Shown here one piece after another: positions 55,900 through 64,000 of a stretch of 64,000 nucleotides of DNA; the first letter of the stretch is position 1, and the number at the start of each line of letters is the position of its first letter. The position numbers and the translations under genes are program-made. Source of the stretch: Colius striatus (taxonomy: Eukaryota; Chordata; Aves; Coliiformes; Coliidae); contig NC_084776.1 of NCBI RefSeq assembly GCF_028858725.1, positions 1,302,001 through 1,366,000 on the forward strand, read 5' to 3'. The notes below the pieces were generated by a model. That model was not told the origin of the DNA. It saw only the letters and a program-made list of their open reading frames with translations, and ran no database searches.

Positions 55900-58800
55900 C
55901 TACGGCTCCTGCGGAGGGAGCAGGTGTGGGGTCAGAGCCCTCTGCCTACCACCCCACGGAGCCAGAGACCCCCCAGCTCTGCCCAGCTGGGGGATGGCAG
56001 CCCCATCCCCACACATGAGCAGCAGTCCTGGGGAGGAGGGGGAAAGCAACGGGCTGTGCTGACCTTGGCATCATCCACCTTGTCCTTGGGCAGCTGGCTC
56101 TGTTCCTCCGGCACAGCCGCCTCCTCTCCCGGCTGCTGTTTACCCTGAAAGGCAGAGCTGCCCTGTGCCCTGCGCCACGGCACGGTGTCCCTGCTGACTC
56201 CCATCCCTTACCTTGCCAGGCTGCTGCTGGGCCTCAGCCCGTGCCCTCCTCTGCAGCTCAGCCTCGATGAGCTCCACGAAGTCCCTGCGGGCTCGGTGCA
56301 GCACGTCCTGGGCAGCCTGTGCCGGCGGCTCCTCCGCCGCAGCCTCCTGCCCCTCGGCCCGGGCGCGTTCCTTCAGCCGCATCTCGCGGTGCCGCGCCTC
56401 CAGCAGCTTCTCCCGCTTCGTCTCCCGCTCAAACATCTGGGGCAGGGGGTGGGGTGAGGGGTGAGGGGGCACCCTGAGTGCTCCGTACGGGGACGGCGTG
56501 GGACTCGCTGGCAGAGGGGCTGGTGACGTGCCAGCGGTGCCGAGGGCTGTGCCAGGGCTTTGGTGGGGCGGCTCGTGGCGTACGTACGGCTGTGGCCAAA
56601 GCCTTCTCGTTCCTCTGGAGGGTGCAGAGCCCGGAGGTGATGCCCAGCAGGGTGACAGTGCCCAACTTCGAGCCACAGCCGACCACAGAGCCGCTGTCCT
56701 GCAGCCTCAGGCAGCTCAGGGGCTCGTCACAGACCTGGGGAGGATGGGAGGGGGAGGTGGTGGCACTCGGCCCTGACCTGACACCCCACGGGGGAAATCA
56801 GCCAGGATGAGCTGGCAGAGGCAAATCCACACGGATTAGGACAAGAAGAAACGGCCCTAAGTTGCCCCAGGGGAGGGTGAGGTTGGAGCTGAGGCAGAAC
56901 TGTTTCCCTGAGAGGGGTGTCAGCCCCTGTGCCAGGCTGCCCAGGGAGCTGGGGCAGTGCCCAGCCCTGCAGGGATCCCAAAGCCGTGGGGCTGAGGTGC
57001 TGAGGGCTGTGCTGGGCTGGGCAGGGTGAGGGGAGGGGGGGACTCCAGGAGCTTCAGGGGCTTTGCCAACCGAAAGGATTCTGTGATTGTACGGGGCTCC
57101 AGGGCTGCCAGGAGAACAGCTGCCTGATGGATTGTGTCCAGAGCTCCATCCCCTGGCTCTGCCTGCTCTGTGCAGGGCAGGGGGCAGCGCCCACTCCCCT
57201 CCCAGGCTGGGGGACCCTGACCTGACCTTCAGGCTGAGGGAAGGGTCGTTCTGCTTGAAGAGGAAATCCCAGATGTCCAGGGTCCCATCTGACCGTGTGG
57301 TGAAGAAGACAGACGGTCTCACAGTGCTCCAGCACCCGTCTGTCAGGTAGGAGAGGTGGTACCTGTGGGCAGACCAGATGCCACGGGGATGAGCTTGTGG
57401 CCTCCATCCCCCCTGGCCCCATGGCTGCTGCCTGTGCAGTGTCTTCAGCTGAGAGCCCGGCCCTGGCATTGCAGTGCCCTCAGCCACCCTGGCACCTTGG
57501 TGATCATCCCACCTCCTCCTGCCTTCCCCAGGCAGCCAGATCTGCCCTCACTTGCCCCAAACAAGCTCTTACAGGAGCTCTTTTCAGGGCAAATGCACCC
57601 TGACACCTACTTGGTGCACATGATGGATGACTCCTTGGTCTCCTCTGACCAGATCCGAGCAGTCCAGTCACCGACTGTCAGGAAGACTTTGGTGCAGAAG
57701 GGGTTCCTGGCCAGGGCACAGACAGGCCCGTGGTGGCCACTGAAGGTGCTGCTGATTTTTTCCGGGGGTGTCTTGGCCTTGCGGTTGCAGGAGATGACGA
57801 TGCCCTGCTCTGTGCCCACCATGAACTTGGTGGGCTGAGGGTGGGAGTGGGTGAGTGCAAAGAAGTGTCCCCTCATCCTCCTGACACCCACCCTTTAGGT
57901 ACTTGCAAGTGTTAATGAGGTTCCTCCCTCAGCCTTCTTCCTCTTCTAAACAGCCCCGGGGCTCGCAAAGCTGGGCAAAAACATGCTGGGAGCAAGATTT
58001 AGGCTGGAGCTGCGGCAGAACTGTTTCCCTGAGAGGGGTGTGAGCCCCTGTGCCAGGCTGCCCAGGGAGCTGGGGGAGTGCCCAGCCCTGGAGGGATCCC
58101 AAAGCCGTGGGGCTGAGGTGCTGAGGGCTGTGGGTCAGTGCTGGGCTGGGCAGGGTGAGGGCAGGGCTGGGACTGCAGCAGCTTCAGGAGCCCTTCCAAC
58201 CCAAACACTTGTGTGATTGTATGATAAGCTGCAGCAGGAGGCTCTGGGTCACTTTGGATGCTTGTGCCAGTCCCCTGGAGCCTCCCCTGCCCACGGGGAT
58301 GCCCAGGCAGTGCTCCCCAAGCTCAGCTCAGTGGGGACACTCACCATGGTGGGCTCAAACTCCAGTGTGACAGCTCCCAGGGCGTTCTCCAGCAGCCCCC
58401 TGCGGGTGATGTCCAGGACCAGCGTCTCGGTGGGCTCAGACAGCTTGCGGACGTCCCACCACAGGACCTGCACGGCACACGCAGTGGCAGGGGGCTGCAG
58501 GGGCTGAGTGTGCTGGAATCCAGGCACCAGGCTGGTTGCCATGCTGGTGAAGGTCTGGGGAAGCCCTTGTGGACTTTACCTGCCCGTCAGTGGAGGCTGA
58601 GAAGCACTCAGTGCCTGTTTTGGACTGCAACCAGATGGCTCCGTACACGGGGTCCCTGTGGCTGAACTCCACAGCTGACACCTCCACAGGCAGCCCCCCT
58701 TTCCTGGTGTCCCAGTAAGCTGGGAAGGAAAAAGAGCTGTCACTCCTTCAGCTCCTTTGTCATTCCTGAGGAGATGCTGCCCCACTACCCAAGCTGGAAT

Positions 58801-61800
58801 GGGAACCAAACCTCACCCACTGCTCCCCCGGCACTTCCCAGCCCCAGAAGGACCAGGCACGTGCCCCACAGGTCGGGCTCCTGCTGCTGTGATCACCCCT
58901 AGGGATGCCCTCTGTGAGTGGTAATGTGGTTTGCACCTCCTGCCTGTGCCAAACTAGATGGTGATAACACACTGACAGCCACAGCATTTCTTTAGTGATA
59001 CAGACACTTTCCAATTCCCAGAGACAATGCCATCCCATCCCCTGCCCCTGCCAAGACTCCCCCCTGCTCTGCACAAGGGCTTGTGGTAGGACTAGATGTG
59101 GCCTGAGCAGCCCCCAGTCCCCTTGTCACCTCCAAACAGTGTCTCTTATGCTCGATGCTGCCAAAACCCATCTGGTGTGATGTGACCCTGGCTGTGTTCC
59201 CCTCCTGTATGCCCAAAGGGCCCTGGCTAACAAAGGCAGGTGCCCCGTGGCTGGCAGTAGCCAACTCTGACACGTAGCAGAGGTTGGGCTGCTGGGCTGG
59301 GCTTGAACTGAGCTGCACACACGGCCTCTCACTGCTGCTGCTGATTAGGAGATGGGATGTGACACTATGTGCTGCTGGGAGCCTGTGAGGGACAAGGCCA
59401 TGTCCCTCCCCTCCATCACCTGCAGAGCCTGCAGGAGCAGCCCTGGAACACAGCCCTGTCAGATCTGATTGCTGCTGCAAACAGGCAGGGAAAACATCAA
59501 ACCAGTCAAAGGGCTCCTGCAGCTGAGGAAAGGCAGAGCTGCAAATGGAGCTGGCGAGGAGAGGCCCTCTGCCAGGCACGTGAAACAACAGCACAGCCAC
59601 AATCCAGGGCATGGAATGATGGCAACTCTCCTGGGCTTTGACCGTGGGCAAGGTGGGAGCAGAGCACAGACACAGCTCAGCACCTGATCTGGATCCCACC
59701 CACTCCCTCTGTGCCTGCCAAGGGCTCCTGGCACCAGCCTGGCACCATGTCCTGCCCACCCTTGGGCACGGGCCTGCCCTCAGCACACAGAGCCCCAGAG
59801 CTTCAGGCCACGCTTGGGATATTCCCAGCCACAGTGCTAATGACCTTTGGTCCTTTCTGAGCACAGAGCCAGGCTTTTGCCCAATTAAGATGAAGCCTCA
59901 TTAGTAGGGCCTCAAGCCTAATTCACCTTCATAGAATCACAGAATCACTTGGGTTAAAAACCTCCCCTGAGGCAACTGGAGGCTGTTTCCTCTTGTGCTG
60001 TCACTTGTGACTTGTGAGAAGAGACTGACCCCATCCCACTGCAGCCTCCTGTCAGGGAGTTGCAGAGTGCTTCTGTCTCTCCCCTCAGGCTCCTCTTCTC
60101 CAGGCTAAATAACCCAAGCTAAATAACCCCAGCCTCCTTACCCATCTGCCCATTGTAGCATCCTCCCAGCAGGATGTGTGAGTCTTTGGGGTTGTATTCC
60201 AGGCTCACAAGGGGTGAGGAGGGCTTGAGAATCAGCTCTGGCTTGTTGAGGTTTTCTGCCAAGAAGGAAGGAGCAAAGAGTGAAGGCAGGAGGAGAGTGA
60301 GCAACCCCCCAGCCCTACACTAGCCCCCTGCCAGCCCCCTGCTGCTCCATGCCTGGCTGGGGAAGGCGGCTGTGACAGTAGCATGCTTTGCCCTGGCCAG
60401 GGAAGGGAGCTGATCTCACCTTCCAGACTGGGGACAGATCGCTGATACTCCAAACCCCAGTACCCTGACCCCTCTTTGTGTCATGGAGAATGTCTGTCAG
60501 ACCAGGGCAGTTCTCAGCCTGGGCTTGTGCTGCCTTTGTCTTTCCTATCCCAGCGCCCATGAGCACATGAGAGTGGCTCAGCTGCCTGCTGTGCCTCATG
60601 AAGTCATGCTGCAGGGTTTTAGCAGCTATTTCCCACCTGTTGGACAGCTTTCAGATCCCATTTCTCCCCTTCCCTGCATCGATCTGCGGGCAGAGCAGAA
60701 CCCAGCCCCTGCCCAGCCCCTCCGGTGTGCTCTCAGCTTTCCTTCCCCTCTGCACACACAAAGTGCAGCCGCAGCCTTACCGACCGCTGGCTCTGCCCCT
60801 CCCCTCACCAAGATCCCAGATGTACGAGTCGAAGCTCATGTCTTTGGTGTTCTGCTGGAACTCCAGGCAGGAATAAGCCACTGCCAGCTTCCTGCACGTG
60901 TCGGGGTGCCAGGAGAGACGTGTGGCAGTCCTCTTGGTTACATTTGGATCCCTTTTTGGATAAGAGGACATCAAAGCCAGGTGTTAGTTTGCCAACAGCT
61001 TTGTCATGCCCTGGGGTGACTTGTCTCCCACAGGAGGCTGAGGCAATAGCAATTAAAACAAGCTGCAGCCCTCCAGCATGAAGTGCAGGAAGGGATTCTC
61101 CTGGGGGCTGGGCTGGGGGAGAAGAGTTGATGATTTAATAAAGTCTTTCCAGTCATACATTCGAAGAATCCAACGTTGTTACTGGATCTGACTCGTAGAA
61201 ACGACCCAAGAGCCCCTGACATTGGGAAGGAACCTTTGAGGCACCAAAACAATAACTGCTGTCAGAGCTGTGCCTGTCCCAGGCTGGGGGTGTCTGTCCC
61301 CATTGTGCCTGGGCAGGGTGAGGGCAGGGAAGGGGCACAGGTGGAGTGAGGGAGAATGGGGGGCACAGCAGCTCTTTCCATTCATTATCCAAAAGCCCCC
61401 GAGTTCTCCCTCTCCCTCGTGTGCAAAGGCAGTTTAATCTGCAGCTGTGGAGAGCTCGGGGAGCCCAGCTGGTTTTGTACCTGATGACACTGAGGGTTTT
61501 AGCAGAGGGGGGCTCGTCTTCCAGCTCTGATGTCTCCTCTCCAAAGTACTCCTCGTAGATGTTGATGGCGTTGTTCTGCTTGATGCAGTGCTCCATCAGC
61601 TGCAGGGGGAGCACAGGCTGTGCCCCTGGGAAGCCGCCTCATCCAGCAGACTGGCAGCAGCTGGGCAGGCAGCAGAGTGCCCAGGAAAGCCAGTAGCATC
61701 CTGGCTTGTATTATTGTTTAACATGGCCAGTAGGACCAGGGCAGGGATTATCTCCCTGTGCTGGGCCCTGGGGAGGCTGCAGCTCAAGGCTGTGCTCAGT

Positions 61801-62710
61801 GCTGGGCCCCTCACTCACTGCCACAGGGACACTGAGGGGCTGGAGTGGGGCCAGAGCTTGGGAAGGGGCTGGAGCACAAGGTTGCTGAGGAGGGGCTGAG
61901 GGAATGGGGGTGTTGAGCCTGGAGGAGGCTGAGGGCAGACAGGAGCCCTCTCTGCAGCTCCCTGACAGGAGGCTGTGGCTGGAGGGGGGTTGTTCTCTGC
62001 TCCCAAGGAACAAGAGGAAACAGACTCAAGTTGCTCCAGGTGAGGGTGAGGTTGGAGCTGAGGCAGAACTGTTTCCCTGAGAGGAGTGTCACCCCTGTGC
62101 CAGGCTGCCCAGGGAGCTGGGGGAGTGCCCAGCCCTGCAGGGATCCCAAAGCCCTGGAGCTGAGGTGCTGAGGGCTGTGGCTCAGTGCTGGGCTGGGCAG
62201 GGTGAGGGCAGGGCTGGCACTGCAGCAGCTCCAGGGGCTTTTCCAACCAGACCAAGGGGCACAGGGGGCAGGGCCTTACGGTGCCGAGGTGTGTGACGGT
62301 GTTGATGTAGTTTTCATCCTTCTCCACTTTCTTCCTGTAGCGGATAGCCTGCTCCACCTCCTGCGGGTTGATGTCCCTGGGCCAGCCGCCCTCCGCGTGG
62401 TTCACACCGCGGGCTTCCACCTGCAGCCGCTCCGTGTTGACCTGTGCGGGCGGCACGGGCAGCACACAGCCCAGTGCGGCACCAGACGCGCGTGTCTGCG
62501 CCCCGCAGCGCCCGCCGCAGCTCTCACCTCGTGCTCCGACATGTCGCTGGTGTGCTGCACCCAGCCGTCCGCGGCGCCCCGCAGCACGAAGCCGGCGGCC
62601 GCCGCGGGGTCCGGCGGGATGTCGGCGCACAGCGCCGCCGGCCGCTCCGAGAAGCGGCAGGGCCGGCCGAACTGGCTGCGCTTGCGTGTGTACACGTACA
62701 CGATCTCCAT
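55900..62710 (-). CDS. DNAI2: DNAI2, axonemal outer-arm dynein intermediate chain 2, 601 aa
   Basis: DNAI2 is a WD-repeat intermediate chain that, with DNAI1, attaches outer dynein arms to axonemal doublets; loss causes primary ciliary dyskinesia in human. Thirteen exons (minus): 62710-62528, 62441-62280, 61599-61481, 60951-60809, 60255-60142, 58719-58580, 58467-58345, 57834-57611, 57362-57227, 56734-56588, 56436-56212, 56144-56064, 55908-55900. All are GT-AG and in frame, giving 601 residues against 605 in human. Recognisable parts: [75 protein letters not shown], and WD blades around [70 protein letters not shown] and [15 protein letters not shown]. The C-terminus is a charged helix ([20 protein letters not shown]). 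Introns carry several CR1 fragments. The last exon codes only Glu-Pro-stop. Confidence 0.96.
56825..57095 (+). repeat. CR1 LINE 3' end (sense) in DNAI2 intron 9
   Basis: Reads 'gttggagctgaggcagaact', 'ccaggctgcccagggagctg' and ends with 'aaggattctgtgattgtacg', the usual CR1 terminus. Confidence 0.85.
57868..57960 (-). repeat. CR1 fragment (antisense) beside DNAI2 exon 8
   Basis: Contains 'cctcatcctcctgacaccca' and 'cctcccctcagcc'-like CR1 reverse-complement text. It begins about 34 bp upstream of the exon 8 acceptor, so the branch-point region is nearly adjacent to repeat sequence. Confidence 0.7.
57975..58230 (+). repeat. CR1 LINE 3' end (sense) in DNAI2 intron 7
   Basis: Contains 'ttaggctggagctgcggcag' and the same tail as 56825-57095, ending with 'ttgtgtgattgtatgat'. 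It is convergent with the antisense fragment just to its left. Confidence 0.85.
59928..60118 (-). repeat. CR1 LINE 3' end (antisense) abutting DNAI2 exon 5 donor
   Basis: Starts 'catagaatcacagaatcact' and continues with 'ctcttctccaggctaaataa'. It ends about 20 bp from the exon 5 donor at 60141. Confidence 0.8.
61840..62255 (+). repeat. CR1 LINE 3' end (sense), about 415 bp, in DNAI2 intron 2
   Basis: The longest CR1 copy in the window. It contains 'gcctggaggaggctgagggc', 'ctgaggcagaactgtttccc' and 'ccaggctgcccagggagctg', then 'gcttttccaacc'. Confidence 0.85.
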
Positions 62711-62769
62711 CGCGCCGGGGAGCGGGGTCTGCAGGGAGCCGCGGAGCCCCCGGCCCGGCCGCGGCGGCC

Positions 62770-62782
62770 GTTGCGTGGTAAC
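62770..62782. promoter_or_regulatory. DNAI2: RFX X-box upstream of DNAI2
   Basis: GTTGCGTGGTAAC: two inverted RFX half-sites (GTTGCG and GGTAAC) with a 1-bp spacer, one base off the ideal GTTGCC-N-GGTAAC. It is 60 bp upstream of the DNAI2 ATG. A further half-site GGCAAC is at 62816-62821. RFX factors drive ciliary genes, so this fits DNAI2's role. Confidence 0.65.
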
Positions 62783-62847
62783 GCGGGGCTGGGCCACGGG
62801 ACGCCGCCGCCCAGCGGCAACGGCGCGGGGGGAGCGCGGGTGCAGTT

Positions 62848-63094
62848 AGCGCGGAGCGGTGTAACGAGCGAGGAGCGGTGTAATTAGCGCGGAGGGGTGT
62901 AATTAGCGCGGAGCGGTGTAACGAGCGAGGAGCGGTGTAATTAGCGCGGAGGGGTGCAGTTAGCGCGGAGCGGTGTAACGAGCGAGGAGCGGTGTAATTA
63001 GCGCGGAGGGGTGTAATTAGCGCGGAGCGGTGTAACGAGCGAGGAGCGGTGTAATTAGCGCGGAGCGGTGTAACGAGCGAGGAGCGGTGTAACT
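62848..63094. repeat. 19-bp minisatellite with 57-bp higher-order period, 13 copies
   Basis: Thirteen uninterrupted 19-bp units fall into three types: A (agcgcggagcggtgtaacg), B (agcgaggagcggtgtaatt) and C (agcgcggaggggtgtaatt). Their order is A-B-C-A-B-C'-A-B-C-A-B-A-B', so the block mainly repeats as A-B-C triplets of 57 bp. A partial unit precedes it. It starts about 140 bp upstream of the DNAI2 start codon. Confidence 0.95.
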
Positions 63095-63304
63095 AGCGCG
63101 GCTCTGCTCGTGTGCGTTATGCAGTGCAATTGTCCTTTAAGCGAGGACAAGGAGCTGCCCGTGCCGGGCTTCCCTGGACGTGGGAAGCTTCGGTGCTGAT
63201 GTTGTTTTTATCAGTGTAACTGGTGCTTCTGCAGCCTTAAAACACCCGGGATACAGATGACAGCTATCCTGAGATGCCCCTTCCTCCCCCCCCGAGGCTG
63301 GAGC

Positions 63305-63680
63305 ACTGATAAGGGACCTGAGCCTGGAGGAGGCTGAGCTCAGGGGGATCTCAAGTCCCTAAAGGGTGGGTGTGAGGATGGGGGGACACTTTGTTCTCTG
63401 GTGCCCAGTGACAGGACAAGGGGTAACGGGCATAAGCTGGGACACAACAAGTTCCACTTAAACACCAGGAGCAAGTCCTTTGGTGCTGAGGGGAGGGAGC
63501 CCTGGCCCAGGCTGCCCAGGGAGGGTGTGGAAGCTCCTGCTCGGGAGGTTTCCAACCCCACCTGGACACGTTCCTGTGCCCCCTGAGCCAGGGGAAGCTG
63601 CTGGAGCAGGGGCTGGGGCTGCAGCAGCTCTGCAGGGCCCTGCCAGACCCCAGCATTCAGGGACTCTGTGTTTCTAAGAG
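63305..63680 (+). repeat. CR1 LINE 3' end (sense), about 375 bp
   Basis: Contains 'ggacaaggggtaacgggcat', 'ggcccaggctgcccagggag' and 'gagcaggggctggggctgca'. It belongs to the same subfamily as 12979-13290 in opposite orientation. Confidence 0.85.
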
Positions 63681-63774
63681 CCTTGAAGTGCCGAACACAA
63701 CCTGAGCAGGAGCAGCAGGAGGTGCAGGTCAGCCCAGAGACACCTGTGAGAAGGAGATAAGTTTAGTACAAGGG

Positions 63775-64000
63775 TTTATTGTCTTTTTTTTTGCCCCAGA
63801 GGGCCATACAAACGAGGCTGGGCTCCAGCTCCTCGATGGAGTCCTAATGAGGTTAGTTCACATGCTTTTAAAAACAACTCTTCTACCGGTACTGTTACAC
63901 TGGAACATTAAAAGCTGAGAAAAAGAATTAATAAACCCTCCCTGGCAGTCCTGCCAGTCCCAGGTACCACACACAGACTGTGAGGGCCCCAGGGGATGCA
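63775..64000 (-). other. Probable TTYH2 3' UTR end (inferred)
   Basis: AATAAA on the minus strand (63780-63775) followed upstream by non-repetitive sequence to the window edge. In human, TTYH2 lies next to DNAI2 in the same orientation with its 3' end facing DNAI2's 5' end, which predicts a minus-strand 3' UTR here. No coding sequence is present to confirm it. Confidence 0.3.

Overview
The window looks like a bird genome, probably a gene-dense, GC-rich microchromosome. Evidence: vertebrate genes with 3-17 short coding exons and small introns, many CpG islands, and interspersed repeats that are nearly all fragments of the 3' end of CR1 LINEs. The gene content corresponds to human 17q25. Species cannot be told from the sequence alone.

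Layout, left to right. 1-479: first coding exon of FAAP100 (minus; the rest lies off the window). 1390-2290: a compact secreted coiled-coil protein gene I do not recognise (minus). 2479-29085: NPLOC4, all 17 coding exons (minus). 29730-31232: TSPAN10 (plus, head-to-head with NPLOC4). 31359-31932, with a probable non-coding first exon near 32602: PDE6G (minus). 34083-34755: OXLD1 (minus). 35059-37115: CCDC137 (plus, sharing a bidirectional promoter with OXLD1). After a gene-free gap of about 1.4 kb the window changes to a second block: GPRC5C (minus, 38545-42500), GPR142 (minus, 45569-47790), BTBD17 (plus, 51072-54459), DNAI2 (minus, 55797-62710), and what is probably the 3' end of TTYH2 at the right edge. 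Every listed coding model stays in frame across its splice sites and has a length close to that of its human orthologue, except GPR142, which has a shorter N-terminus.

The left block matches human 17q25.3 order (FAAP100-NPLOC4-TSPAN10-PDE6G-OXLD1-CCDC137). The right block matches 17q25.1 (GPRC5C-GPR142-BTBD17-[KIF19]-DNAI2-TTYH2). The join between 36.9 and 38.5 kb is therefore a synteny breakpoint relative to human, and KIF19 is missing from its expected place.

Functionally, TSPAN10 (pigment epithelium/melanocyte tetraspanin) and PDE6G (rod phototransduction inhibitor) form an eye-related pair inside otherwise housekeeping genes (NPLOC4 in p97-dependent ubiquitin extraction, OXLD1 mitochondrial, CCDC137 nuclear). 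Candidate eye-type control motifs sit beside both: an MITF-type M-box before TSPAN10, CRX/OTX-type sites upstream of PDE6G, and a 16-bp homeodomain palindrome. DNAI2 has an RFX X-box just upstream of its start codon, followed by a higher-order 19-bp minisatellite. No viral or transferred elements were seen.
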